DNA from: Zingiber officinale
Lineage: Eukaryota; Streptophyta; Magnoliopsida; Zingiberales; Zingiberaceae
Length of the DNA stretch: 64,000 bases
Reading direction: 5' to 3'
Assembly: GCF_018446385.1 (NCBI RefSeq)
Contig: NC_055992.1
Location: 103,682,947 to 103,746,946, forward strand
A program made the position numbers and the translations under genes. Below, in pieces: positions 22,266 through 34,880 of the stretch. Numbering within the stretch: the stretch's first letter is position 1; each line of letters begins with the position of its first letter. The notes under the pieces are model-generated. The model had not been told where the DNA came from. It was given only the letters and a program-made list of their open reading frames with translations, and ran no database searches.

Positions 22266-23830
22266 ACTAGAGAACACCTTTGATATGGGCCGTTATGAAC
22301 AGACCCAGGTATGACGTAGCAGTTAAAGTCAAGGGGGTGTGACGGTCAGAGTCAATGGGAGGTGGTAATCAAGGGGTCACTCACAACAAGACTTGGTTCC
22401 TTACCCAACACTAAGGCCCTCGGTACAAGGACGCCCGGCCAATAGGTCTGTCGGACCAAAGGGGTCTAGCGCTCGCTGCATGTAGTAAGACACCTAGTAT
22501 ATAATCGACCAGCCATCATCCGTCTGGGTTCAAGAGAGTCTTAGCTGACTACAAGACTAGTCGGGTGTAATATTCGAGCAAGCCCCAAGGGCCTAGCATC
22601 CCTCTCTAAGTGCCTAGTCAAACATATGAGCCTTCACTGTTCATTCTCCCGTCCTCCTGTGTATGAACGGTCGGATAAACAACTGACTTATCTTCGCCAA
22701 GTAAACATACAAGGCAAATCTCAGAAAACCTAACTGGATTTCCATAGCTCAAATATCACTTCAGGTACAAGCCTCCCAATACAATGACGATCAGCTAAAA
22801 ATACTAATTGAGCCTCTCGGGGGCTCGGTTCTCCATTCTTCATAAACAAGTTTCCTTGCATATGGTTGGTCGGTCTTAAAAACCGTCCGAATGTAGGGAA
22901 CTTCGTTTTCCATTACTTCATAATCAAATCTTCAGCATTACATAATATATATCCAAGCAGTCTTAAAGGTCGAACATTTTACCATACTCGGTAGTCTGCT
23001 CTTATATACATACCCAGTTGACTAAATATCCGACCAGGATATTTTCGGGGACCACATTGCCAAAGAATCGTAATAAATTGTCAAAAAAATAACAACCGTT
23101 TGTCAGAGAATATTCTTCTATTATTATATGAGCATTCAATAAAACCTTCCTCGAAAGTGACTTTACATTTTCCATTAGTCGACACTTTATGATAGTTTGT
23201 CAAAAAATAACAATCGATTGTCAGAAAATATTCTTTTATTATTACATGGACATTCAATAGAACCTTCCTCGAAGATGACTCTACATTTTCCATTAGTCGA
23301 TACTTTATAACAACATATTCCTTTAACTGCGTCATTAATGACGTCAGTTACAAAAAAAAGTATGCACACGAGTAACGGAAGATTTCTTGAACAATAACTA
23401 TATGCCTCTCAGAATATATATTTCCTTACTCGACAACTTCTGAGAACTGATATCCTCTACCACCTCATGATTTCGGAGGTTATGAGAGATGATATATAAA
23501 GGGGTCCTCTCCGATAGTAAAATACGCTTTTGAGACACGCCTTAATACGCCTGGACATGCTCTGCTACATTGCTACTATTCAATTTTCCACTCAGGTATC
23601 ACACTGACTTGAGCGTCGAAATGCCTTCGCCAAAGACCCCTTCCCTGGTTTTTGACGTTGATATTTGTTTATTCTCTCGAGTGTGTAAAGGAGAGATTTT
23701 CACCCCCATTCAAAACCCCTGCTCTAATTTAAAGTCTTCGTTATGTCAACCTCGCAACCACTGAGTCACCTGCCCAACGCACCATCTCTCCCACTTTCAA
23801 ATCGAATCAACCTCCATTTTGAATTTTAAA
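22266..23830 (+). mobile_element. LTR-like retroelement remnant with internal tandem duplication
   Basis: Moderately GC-rich sequence unlike the flanking AT-rich spacer. It has a TATA-like GATATATAAAGGGG at about 23488, LTR-style phrases such as CTCTCGGGGGCTCGG, and a 119-bp direct tandem duplication (23078-23315). No protein domain, PBS or PPT is visible, so a solo LTR is an inference and the ends are approximate. Confidence 0.4.
23078..23315. repeat. 119-bp tandem duplication, two copies
   Basis: Copies start at 23078 and 23197 with TTGTCAAAAAA-TAACAA. Both run through AGAATATTCTT and CATTTTCCATTAGTCGA to the next junction, differing at about ten positions. Confidence 0.9.
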
Positions 23831-25085
23831 CAAAGTTAGATTTTCAAATAATAGATATTCTAATCTATAAAATATTATGTGATAAGAAAAGAATAAATAA
23901 AGTTACAATTATAATTACACGATTAGTTGATTAATGAGAACTCATTTCCATCCGCTAACTAGCAGTGTATGGATTCAAGTTTTTAATCTGTTTAAATTTG
24001 ACAGTTTAGATTAATTGATTTTTTTTATCTTGAATTTTAAAATGCATTAAGATCGTACTCTTACCATAGCTCTGAAAATGGTGTTAAAAAATGAGAAGGT
24101 TTTGTTGTCATTTTATTGTACGATGAATGAAAATGACAAGCAAAACACAGCATTTTTGTTTTTATGAAAATGGTGAAAAATTCTTTCATATTTTTTAGCC
24201 CTTTAGATCAGAAAAAAACAGTGGAAATATCCTAAATCATACCTTAGCTTTCTGAAGAATCTGTCTTCTTTTTGTCCTGTCCCGGTAAACAGGCTGTAAT
24301 TCTTCATAAGCTCGATCTATGTATTTGTTCTTCTAATAGCACTGGAATAGAAGAAGAAGACGACAAAAAGGTAAAGATGTACTGTAGCTTTCACGATTGG
24401 ATGCAAGAATTGACATACGTTTCAGACCTTTTTTATTTTTTTGAAGATAAAGTGCGAATTACCTGACTGATTACCATCGATAAAATTGACCGAGGAGCAG
24501 TGAAAGAAAAGCAGCAACGCCTCCACCAGGTCCACCACCACCACCAACACCACCACCAGATTCTGAGTCTTTTTTGTTAGAAAAATCAACTGTTAATAAC
24601 CTAACTAATGTAAGTAAATCATCATTACTTACCAAACTTGTCGCCTGTAATCCTGTACTTTGATAAATATGCACAGGAGTTCACTCATCTTGCTTTAGCT
24701 TTGAGTGTGATTTCCTCAAGCACATTCCACGCCTGTTCTTTATTGTCTACTTCAGATTAAATCCAATGTGGCCTACGACAATGAGAGCAATGTTTTGGCT
24801 GTTCTAAGAGTTGGTCCGTGGGCTCACGTGCTGCGACCTAAGTCTTCAGTGATGCGAGCGGGATTTTGATAGTAGCCAAAGATCAAAGTGGCAGGCAGCT
24901 CCCTCTTGCCACCCTCAAACTGTGGCAATCCCATTTTAATGCCGAGTGTTCTTGGCACCAAGCATCCATTATTCCATAAGGAACATTGTGGCTGGTGTGG
25001 TGCATGCATCCAATTTGTTCAAAAATTGCTGGCAGAAGACACCAAATCATTTTTTCCTGGCATGCCCAAATGTAAGAATTCACCG
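23831..25085. other. Spacer upstream of GRF
   Basis: AT-rich to 24700 with a short CCA/CCACCA-rich tract at about 24515-24560. From 24720 the sequence is more mixed and may be distal promoter of the GRF gene. No recognisable gene. Confidence 0.35.
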
Positions 25086-25087
25086 TT

Positions 25088-25388
25088 ACAGGTATCTGTT
25101 TGGATGAGACGAGAGGAGCTTCATTAATGAAAAGGGAAGAAAAGAAAAGGGAGGCTAATTTTCTTACACTTTAATTTGGAGTGTAAGAAAATAAGGCATT
25201 GAAGGGTCGGAAGGGAGGATAGGAGAAGGGAGTTAATTTGGAATGTGAGGAAATAATCCATTGAAGGGTAGGAGAGGGTAAAAATTCCCCTTCCCTCCCC
25301 TCATCTTCTTCCCTCACCTTCTTCCCAAACAAGATAAAAGTTATCCTTCCATTACTTACCCTTCCTTCATCTCCTCCCAAACAGACCA
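25088..25388. mobile_element. Foldback MITE in the GRF promoter or leader
   Basis: The ends GGTATCTGTTTGGATGAGA (left) and CATCTCCTCCCAAACAGACC (right) are imperfect inverted repeats. The interior has two ~80-bp direct copies containing TAATTTGGA(G/A)TGT and CATTGAAGGGT-GGA, followed by a pyrimidine-rich complement (CCCTTCCCTCCCC). The element lies only ~140 bp upstream of the GRF start codon, so it may form part of the promoter or 5' leader. Confidence 0.55.
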
Positions 25389-25530
25389 CTGCTCCTCTGT
25401 CCCCTTCTTACCATGAGAATGAATGCTGCACTTGCCGGCCCCACTCCCTCCCTCCACCTTCCTCAACCTTCCATCCGATGACCACCACCCCTTTTTCTGC
25501 AGTCATTGCTACTTTGGTCATGCATTGGAC

Positions 25531-27895
25531 ATGGACCTCGGCGGTGTGGTGAGCATGGATGGATTAGTAGGAGGAGTAGGTGCTTCCTCTGAGGCTGGCA
25601 GCCTTCTGTCTTGTTCCCTGACCAACTCCAGTAAGAAAACCTGCAAGCCGAAAGGGCTCCTTGGGTGTGAAGGCTTTCAGAAGTTGGGGAGGGTTGCTGA
25701 GTCTCCCCATGAGCATTGTGATTGGAGAGCCTCCAAGATGGCCAGGACTGAGGCAATGGTGGCAGACGCCCATTTTCTTCTCCCCGATGGGGGGCAAATG
25801 CTCAGCTTCTCATCAACTTCCAAGCAAGATAGCTTTGTGCTCAAGTGTGATGGATCACTGCCTTCATACTACTCTCCTCCTCCGGCATCATCTACTCCAA
25901 AACCTTGTCTTTGGAGCGCAGGTAACTTAGACCATCTCTCAGATCTCTGAGCTGGTGCCTGTTTGATTCCAGAGTTGCTATTCTTCTGGCTTATTTAGTG
26001 AAAAAAGTGTCTTTGTTGTGATTTTTTTCCCTCCTTCCTTTTGAAACCTTGCCGCTATTCTCGTGAATGAACGGGAAATAGGGAATGTAAGCAGAATGAG
26101 AGAAAAAGGTGGCTGCTCGACGAAAGGGGAAGGGATAGAGAAGAATATACATGTTTGATTTGGTGTTCTTGCAGTTTGCTCGACGTTCTTCATCATGGCA
26201 TTTTTTTTCATGCTCATCTTCCATGCCTCTATGCCTTGCCTGTTTTCCTGTTAAATCCTTATGAAGATTCTGGCTTGCTTTAACCGTAAAACGTATTCCT
26301 TTTCTTTTTCCTGTTACAGGTTTGTATTCAGAAAGCCATGACGTGAATATGAATGGAGCTTTGACAAGAGCAAGATACCCCTTCACGCCATCTCAGTGGC
26401 TGGAACTAGAACACCAGGCCTTGATCTACAAATACATTGATGCAAGAGTACCAATACCTTCAAGTCTACTCGCCCCCATCAGGAGAAGCCTCAGCTCTTC
26501 TGTGTTCCCTCCCTTCTCAGCTGGATATTTTGGTTCAAGTGCATGTAAATATTTCGTCATCATTTTTTCCCCTCACTATTTGTTCTGCCTTAGCAGATTA
26601 TTACCTCGTGAACTTTTTAATCATCATGTCAAATATTTTTGTTCTTGAGCTTTTATAGTGGGATGGGGATCAGTGTACCTGGGCTATGCTGGAAATACTG
26701 ATCCAGAGCCTGGTAGATGTCGACGAACTGATGGGAAAAAATGGCGGTGCTCGAGGGATGCAGTTGTCGACCAGAAGTACTGTGAGCATCATATGGAGCG
26801 GGGCCGCCACCGTTCAAGAAAGCATGTGGAAGACCAATCTGGCCATGCCGCGGAAGTGAAGCCTTCTGTTACACCTCCACAATCAGCTATAGCAGTCACT
26901 GGCGGTGGAACGTCCAGGGATGCGCCACCACAGAGTGAACTCACCAAGTCCACCGTTGGTGATTCATGCCCTGCCCCATTCAACATGTATGGAAAACTAC
27001 TAGCTATTATTTACTCTGCTTACCAGTCGATTTCATAGGCTGATTATTTAGTTTATCAACAGCTGTCTCTTGCCGTTTACTTAATTGCTAATCAATTGTG
27101 TGCAGGATGATGCTCAGAAAAGAAAACTCAAATGACGAAGGACAAGATCCTGTAAGTCTATCCATGCTATCCTCTACTAAACCAAAGTCGGTGACGTCAA
27201 TGGCTATCACAGAACAACACACAGCAGATTTTCAACTTGTTTCTGCATGTCCTCGTTTCAATTCATCTACTTCTTTCTCTGATAACAGCAATCATTTCCC
27301 CACTCTGAAGATTGAATCCCTACAACCCCAACCCTATTCGCTTCATCACTTCATTGATGCTTGGCCCCAAAGCCAATCTGATCATTCAACTGTTACGTGG
27401 CCTGAGATTGAAGACATGCAATCTGAAAGAACTCAACTCTCCATGTCAATACCCATGGCTTCCTCAAAATTCTCATCCTCCACTTCTCCAAACAATGAAA
27501 ATGTGACAGTCTCACCCCTTAAGCTGTCACGGGAATATGAACTTGCAAGTGAGGGCTCACAGGGCATACTGAATGAAGTGAACCAAAGAAGAGCAAATTG
27601 GATACCAAACCACTGGGTGGTCTCAATGGGCGGACCTCTGGGAGAGGTCCTCACAAACACCACCAGCACACCCAAGGATCAAAACAAGAACTGCTCATCA
27701 TCATCACTAAACCTCATGCCTGATGGCTGGGATTCGAGCCCCCAGATGCATTCATCTCCATCGGATGTTCTGCAAAAAACCTCATTTGGTTCTCTTACCA
27801 GCAGCACAGGGAGTAGCCCAAGGGCAGATAACAAAAAAACTAATGAAAACTCTGGTGGGAGTTTGTGTGATGAATTCATGGCCAAGCCCTTGTAG
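25531..27895 (+). CDS. GRF: Growth-regulating factor (GRF) transcription factor, GRF1/GRF6-like
   Basis: Four exons, 25531-25921, 26320-26544, 26659-26986 and 27106-27895, with GT-AG borders and consistent phases give 577 residues. The start [11 protein letters not shown] is preferred over the in-frame ATG at 25423 because family members begin MDLG. Exon 2 holds the QLQ domain ([19 protein letters not shown], residue ~152 on), which binds GIF coactivators. Exon 3 holds the WRC domain ([17 protein letters not shown]..., ~220-262) with its C3H zinc-binding set and basic nuclear-localisation residues. The last exon has the conserved [18 protein letters not shown] and [12 protein letters not shown] motifs of the long GRF1-type tail. 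GRFs are nuclear activators of cell proliferation in leaves and meristems. A miR396 site sits in exon 3, so post-transcriptional control is expected. The gene converges on the kinesin gene, with 1.5 kb between stop codons. Confidence 0.93.
26811..26831 (+). promoter_or_regulatory. miR396 target site in GRF mRNA
   Basis: CGTTCAAGAAAGC followed by ATGTGGAA encodes the RSRKHVE part of the WRC domain. It matches the conserved miR396 complementary site of GRF genes, which normally reads CGTTCAAGAAAGCCTGTGGA. Here an A replaces C at the bulge position, changing Pro to His in the protein while leaving both paired blocks intact. Confidence 0.9.
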
Positions 27896-29389
27896 GTCCT
27901 TCCGATCATCACCTAACTGTATGATCTTTTCTGAAGCTGCAACTGGAAAAATATATGTAATGTTCACTTATATGCATCACTGAAGACAATGAGATTTGAA
28001 AACCTTGATTGGGGTATGTAGTACAATTTGTTTCCTTTTCCTTCCCTAGTTTTTCTATTTTAATCCTAACTTGTAACATTGTGTGGTTGCATGACTTGAC
28101 GAGTACTTCCGTGTGAAACCTAAACCTTTATTCAAGGGCTTGCACATATTTGTAGTTTATGCAAAGCAATGTGGATACCTTTCATTTGCAAGAACTTGAA
28201 GTAGGTTCAGGAAGTGGCGAATAGTTGATGATGATATGGTTAGTTGGCCATGAAAAATCAAAAGGTGTTGAATCTGAAGACATGGATTCTTTGCTTCAAG
28301 GGAATTCCTACTCCTGAAACAAAACCAGGGAATGCATCTTGAATCAAGAGTTGATAGAATCCATACCTACACTAGGAACACTTGGTCATGCAAAATTGAA
28401 TTCTATAGAACCCGAGTGATGGTTGAACACAGAAATTACTACCTGTGCCATAGTTGTTGGCCTGCACAATACCGAAAGGTTCATGCACATGGAGAGGATT
28501 GCTTCAAAAGATAGTATTCATTTTCAGTGGAGCACTACAAGAGCTGTATGCATTTAGTGACTACAAATAGATGTCTCTGCTGTTCAAACTTCAAAATTAA
28601 CCTCAGTTGTCGTTCGTGATACGTTGCTGTAAAGTGGCAGTCTCTGGCTCAAATTCGTGTTGGAGCAGTGGAGGACAGGGAGCCAAATCTGGCGGCAATT
28701 TATTGCCCAACTGTACAATTAAACAGTGGGGGTCACAATAAGTGTAGCTCCTCATACTACGCTTCAAATTAAGTGAGAGACCACCGAGTAGCCGAGTAGC
28801 TAAAACAAGGACCAAGTGGCTCGATATCCAGAGAAATAATTGTCTGTTTCTTTGAGCAAGAATTTAGAAAAAAATGGACCCAAGACATGTGATGCAGGAA
28901 TTGTATTCCCTGTAGGAGAAAGAGGTTGAAACAATACATGGTATTTAACACAAGAGGTGGATATTCGGGTAATTATCTAACTAGAAAGCATAGGGTGAAA
29001 ATTAAGAATTACCTGAATGCTTGTGCGTGGAGAAGTTTCCTGCTGTCTGTTGAGGAGAGCATTGGAATGAAGTGAGATGACCGTTGAAACACCAACAGAA
29101 TGAGGAGCTGATTATTTAAAAAGGCGATCAACTAAAAATGAAGTGATGAGCTGAACCTGAATGAGTGCAAGGATAAAGAAACAAGTTGGAAGAAAAAAAA
29201 ACAAAAAAAAAAATAGTAAACAAAATATTCATAAATAGTGAAGCTAAAAAAAATACACATCAATTTAGAATAGATGAAATCCAATATGATGGTCCCAAAC
29301 AAGGAGGACGTGCACCAATATTAACGTGGGGAATGCATGAAGAACACTTAACAAGAACAGGGGAACACTTCGTCCGCAAGCCACAAACT
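27896..29389. other. Convergent intergenic region between GRF and kinesin
   Basis: It should contain both 3' untranslated regions. Short frames only, with no gene or repeat I can identify. Confidence 0.5.
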
Positions 29390-32300
29390 TTAAACATCAC
29401 ATGGAACTTTAAGAGTTTTAATTTTCTCCGACATGGCCTTTAATTTGGTGAGAAGGGCTACTTGTAACTCTGTCTTCCCCACAAATGTCATGCCAAACCG
29501 CTGAATATCCTCTTTAAGTTCCTTGAACTTCTGCTTTTCTTCATTCAATTTGCTTACTAATTCTTCGTTTTCAGCTTTGATCAGCTTGTTCTCTTGTTTG
29601 GACAAGGAGAGAGCTTCTAATAGAGAAGATTTTTTGTCTTTTAATAGGGTGCATTCACTTTCCATGATGGTACACTTTTCCCTTAGTGCTTCTAGTTGTT
29701 GTTTATTGAAGTCACATTCAGTTGCCAAGGCATGACATATTTTAGTTGTTGCATCTTCATCCAATGCCGGTTCCTTCAAGAAAATTCAATATTTTCAAAT
29801 GTATATCCACAACAAGAATTGGAATTCCTATCATGTGCAGTGAAAAACAAATATTTTAAGAACTGTACTATTATATCATGAACATATCCATAATGATGAC
29901 AATAATAACCAAGCATTTATGATAATAAGTGGGATCAGTTTATAAGGATCCTCCTAAACTACTGGACTCTATCTCTTACGATATCCTCCTCTATATTTAA
30001 AAACATATCGACAATTGCTACTTTTTTAACAATGCAATAATTGTCTATATCAATAATTTGGAAAAAATAAATACCATCACAATAGTTCACTTTCGACACA
30101 AATATACAGGTGAAAATGATGAATAGTTCATGTAAACCAGCAAGGGCTACATGTGTAAGGGTAAAAAAGGAGAAACGTTTACTTACATGAGGCATACGAA
30201 ATGATGGCAATGGTCGGCATTTCATATCTGGTGTCACTTGAAGCATATCAAGATCAGTGATGCAACCTTTGTTTAACTGCATCCACAGATCCTCATCGTC
30301 TGTGTTACCGAAAGCTTCAAGGCTAGGGCTTGAATCAAGTTCCATGAAGCTACTTGATCGTTTCGCGACAAAATCATCTCCTACTGGTTTAAAATTGGGA
30401 GTTCTGAGTACCTCACCCTTTGATACACTCGTATCATCAAACATGGTTGCAAAGCCTTTTTTCTGCTAAAAAATTCAAATGTGAAGTTGATCAGTATCAG
30501 CCCAACAACTCGTGACTTCAGTAGGTTGTCAGCAATGTTTAGTAGGCTAATCAAATTACCTGAGTCGAAACTGAAGCGTAGTCTGAAGTAGAGAGACTGC
30601 CAAGATCTTCTAACTTCTTTTGCTGATCCTTTATGCAAAGTTCTAATGCTGCACGTTTTGTTCTTTCTTTCTCAAGTTCCATTGCAAGTCTTTCACGTTC
30701 TAATTCAGACTGGTTAGAAGTCAATAAAGAAATAAGATGGATTTAGCTAAAACGATGGATCTCAAACTTCGTGTATAAACTCAAACTTTTTCAACTCATC
30801 TTGTGGCTAAACAAAACATTCATACCTTGTGCATATCATTCCGTTGCTTCAAGATGACTTGTTCCAATACTTCTGAATGAGAACCCTGAATATAGAATGT
30901 ACGAACTATATGTTTGAAGTAATTTTAGTGATAATTAATATAAATGAAGTACAACCTGTAGCTTTTCACGTAATTCTTCGATCTCTTGTTTTTGTCGTTT
31001 CAGTAGAGCAGCATCTGTTAGAATCTATAAGACCAATAAGAAGGGCTTAACATCTAATAAGGGCTACAAACAGATACAACAAAATGCCTCTAATATACTT
31101 CATATTCTGATTGGCCTACAGGTTTAACTTGATTCCACAAACATGTAGCTAACAATAAGGTAAAAGATAAAGAAACATAAACTTTCTTAGTCATCCTACA
31201 AACTTTTCCATAGAATTAGCCCATTCAAACATATTTTCTGAATAGATATCACATAGGAAATGTTACTAGCATCTAGTTTTCAAGAATTTATTGTCCAACC
31301 AAAATTGAGAAACCAACCTCATTCACTTGGGCACAATTTGTGATTCGTTTGGCTCTGCTTGCAAATTGAAGGGTCCCTCTACTTTCTTCTACATGAACCT
31401 ACAATTTATCAATAATCAGCCCACAATATGGATGAAAATTAAGAATTTCAGAAAAGTTATATTAGGAACTACCTCTTCTGGTGCAACTGTACAAATTATA
31501 GAAGTTTTTGAGTTACCACCAAGTGCCGGTTGAAGAATGCGGGTGAGTTTACTATCACGATATGGAATGTGCCCCCTATACAATTAAATAGTTATCACCA
31601 ACAGCTTGGACTCTTGAAGTAGCATTTTTATATTTCATTAATTGTATTCACTGATACTTATAGTGTAATTTATTTTTGTAAGTAAAGTGACTTGCATAAA
31701 CCTTAGAGTTATGATGAGTTACTAAATGTAAATAATGAAACTAGAACTTTTCAACAAAAGAATGAGACATTAATCTATGTTGCTTAGCGATGCTTATTCT
31801 TTAAGATATAGGGAATACCAAATCGATTAAGTCCTTAAAGCTCATTGGCAGTGGGTTTGAAACCCCTCATTCATTAAAATGGAGTTTGCTATATAGAGAT
31901 TTATCTATATTGCTAGATAAATTTTGTAATGATACATAATATCTTTTTATTTTATGAGTATAGAGTCATGCATAAGATGTAGCATAGTAACAAATCAAAG
32001 ATAAGTCAAAATTCACACTCCAGTTTGCACCATTATAATGAAATAAGGAAACAATCAACTAGTTAGAAGTTAGAGTACCTCTGTTTTCCACTCTCGCTGA
32101 GTTTGTTGATCACATTTCCCAGAATCATTAAGCTCTTATTAATGTGTTTCCCCTCCCTAAGTCTAGCTCCTCCTGCGCCTGTTTTAGCAACCCTCTCTGA
32201 ACCAGCTAAATCTACTAAATTCTGTTAAAAGTAAAACAAAGCATAAGGTTTGCTTTTGAGATGATTGCATGATTTTGGATCTGAAATAAAAGAAGAAACA

Positions 32301-33489
32301 CACCAGAACAGATACACGAATAGCATCTGCATTCGATACATCTCCACATTTCATGGAATCTCTCGCACTGCTTTCAATAACCTAAGAGGAGTTCATTTTG
32401 AATGTTATGGAAATGGAACATAGCAATAACCAGAAAAAAAAAATAAACATGATGAAAGAACAAACTTAGGTTCCATACCATCCTAAATATAGTATGTGAT
32501 CTGCTGCTCCGAGCGTTCATGTTAGTTTCGCCGAAATGTCTATTTGCTGCAACCAAAATATGATATTCACCCACAAAACCATAAATTAATGATTTAGTTT
32601 GGACACAACTCATTTTCTAAACCTTCTCCGAGTTTGAGTAGTTCGATCACTTGTTCAGAACAGTTCACAATCTCCTCTCGTAGACCCGACACATAGATCC
32701 CTCGCTGAATCCAGAATGCAAAAGATTTTTGCAAATAAATAATCATTTATCTCCTGAATATATCTTATGCAGTAACTCTTACCTCCAAGCTCTCATGAAC
32801 AGGGAGTTTCTGGTTCCCAAAAGACAATAGATCATTGATCTCTTCATTGTAAATCTCCATATACGAGACCCTAATCAAGAACTCGCGATCCGTAGTCTGT
32901 TTACCCAGCCAAAAAAAAAAAAAAACAGTTTTTGATTGTTTTTTTCCTCCAAAAGAAGAAACTAAACCTAGCTAGGAAGCAAGTGGGATCACACACCATT
33001 TCGATTCTACGGAATACATCCTTGACGCCGAGAGTGATGATTCCAGGATCCTCTTCCGAACCATTCATGGTGAATGTTTTCCCGCTGCTCGTCTGCCCAT
33101 AAGCGAAAGCAGTACCTAGAAGGAGCTAAATCCATGAATCCCCCCAGTACTGATGGCAGAAAGGAGACAACTGAACTCACCGTTGAAACCATCGATGGCG
33201 GCTTGGATGATGGATTTGATGAGGAGATCGTAAACCATGGCGTTGCTATAGCTCGGATCGAAGACATAGTCTGATAAAAATTAAAACAATAATAAGCACA
33301 AACAAAGATCAGGAGACACTGTCGAGGCGCCGACATAGATTCACCGAAAGCAAAGTTGACGCCGGAGATCGGGGTTCCAAGGGGACGGTGAAGGGAGATG
33401 CGATTATCGTCGACCTTCCAAATCCGATCTGGGGACGGATCGACGGCTGCGGGGGGACGGAAGCGGACGGCGACGGAGATTTTCTCCAT
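29390..33489 (-). CDS. KIN7N: Kinesin-7 motor protein, KIN7N-like
   Basis: Fifteen minus-strand exons, all GT-AG: 33489-33345, 33270-33181, 33115-32997, 32896-32783, 32704-32623, 32546-32479, 32381-32304, 32221-32079, 31575-31473, 31398-31318, 31024-30956, 30885-30826, 30709-30560, 30462-30187, 29773-29390. They join in frame to 653 residues. The start [13 protein letters not shown] is the family start; an in-frame ATG 57 bases upstream is less likely. The motor domain has P-loop GQTSSGKT (~85-92), switch I SSRSH (~197-201), switch II DLAGSE (~236-241) and the kinesin-7 neck [17 protein letters not shown] (to ~341). Coiled coil follows (~350-440 and ~530-640). The LWMQLNKG...DLDMLQVTP segment in exon 14 is what I recall from Arabidopsis KIN7N (At1g59540). 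Kinesin-7 proteins walk toward microtubule plus ends and include CENP-E-like mitotic motors. The tail is shorter than the ~820 residues I recall for Arabidopsis; a missed 3' exon is possible. Confidence 0.92.
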
Positions 33490-33999
33490 GGGCTGGGCAA
33501 GACTCGAGAGAGATCCAGATTCTGATGGAAAGCTGCCAAGGGGCATTCGAATGGTCGCTGTGCGTTGAGCGGGGAAAACGTTTGAATTAGTTTGCTCTGC
33601 ATCAGGTTCGGTCGACGCTCGTCGGGCCCGTTGTTGGACTTACATGGGCTTACAGACCAAATCAAATGGAGAGTAGCCTTTAACATGCCTTCAAAATTTA
33701 AGAGCCTTTGAAATTTGATTTACTCGGCGAGTCCAATCGGAGTGTTAAGAATAATTTAAAATAAAATTTAGTTGGTACGAGGTGTTTTATTTATACTGAT
33801 TAAGTTTAAAGATGAATAATTTAATTTTATAGAAATTTTCTATTAATCATCAGTTAAATCAATGAGACCAACCCAATCGTAGAGGTAGAGCCGAGGATTT
33901 AAGAAGCCAAATAAATCAAATGTCAGTGAACAAGTTGGTACTCAACGGAGAAGAACTGAATCAAATTAAATAAATAAATTTATTATTAATAATTATGAA
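33490..33999. other. Kinesin 5' leader and promoter
   Basis: GC-rich leader to about 33620, then AT-rich. No TATA box stands out. Nothing else is recognisable. Confidence 0.4.
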
Positions 34000-34880
34000 T
34001 AATATTTGATCCTGTCCGAGAGTGAATCGACGGATACTGGAGAGATAGCGCTCACACGGACTGGGCATCGATCGAAGATGACGTGGGCCTCCGACGAACT
34101 AGGCCTGCAACCACAAGTCGTTAGTGCCGAGCCAGGGAGTGGTTTCCCGGTGATGGCCCTTCGACGTTCAAATCAACTACCGGCAGCAAGCAAATGAAGT
34201 GGAAAAGAAAGGAGCAGCGTAACTGTAACAACAGTAGTAAAAACATACCTCCGATGAAGTTTTGGGACTTCTTATATAGAGCTCCCGGGAGGCACACACA
34301 CGTTTCTTGAAGCATGCACATTTCCCAAAGCATATCTGAAAAGGTCGTGTCAGAAAAGCGTGACTGACGTCATACCTTAACAGCCCGAGCATATCCCTGA
34401 CGTGACAGTGGAAACTTCCACCGTACGATCCTCTGTCTGGCCATGCCGTCGATCATGCCGCCTGTCGATGACACTGGTCCCTAGGAAGACATTGTCAACT
34501 GCTCTCTTTGTCTGTTATTAGGCCGAGCGGGAGAGCTCGACCAGTCTGTCGTCCGGGTGATGCAACGGCAGGGCCGAGCATCCGCTCGGCCAATGAGTTG
34601 CTGTCCAACTCCACCCTGTCAAGCGAGGGAGCCCTGCCTGTCAAGTCGAGGCTGCGTCCATTGCTTAGCCGAGCGGGACGACCGCTCAGCTTTCGTCTCT
34701 TCCTGCTTTGAGCTTCATGAGCATTGGAAGCTCGGTATCTGATCGAGCTATCGAAATGTCGAACCGGCTACTCTTCCTGTCGATCAGGAAGGTAATTCGC
34801 CCGATCGGATGCTTTTCTAGGACGTTGACCACTTTGACCTCCTGTCGAACGGGCCCCCCACCTAACCACCAGATCAATAT
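34000..34880 (-). mobile_element. Solo LTR-like block with CCGAGCGG motifs
   Basis: GC-rich island in AT-rich surroundings. On the minus strand a TATA-like CTATATAAGAAGTCCC lies at about 34275. Repeated GCCGAGCGG(G)/CCGCTCGGCC phrases occur at 34525, 34573, 34587 and 34672. The block resembles the one at 59290-60200 in layout (TATA reading leftward, ACATTTCCCAAAGCAT-type phrase). I infer fragments of related LTRs; no TSD, PBS or PPT is visible. Confidence 0.45.

Noticed and set aside
25423-25530. Upstream in-frame ATG for GRF
   Set aside because: The 36 extra residues are unlike GRF starts; MDLGG at 25531 matches the family.
29186-29443. 85-residue plus-strand frame overlapping the kinesin 3' end
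   Set aside because: Lys-rich chance frame, antisense to the last kinesin exon.
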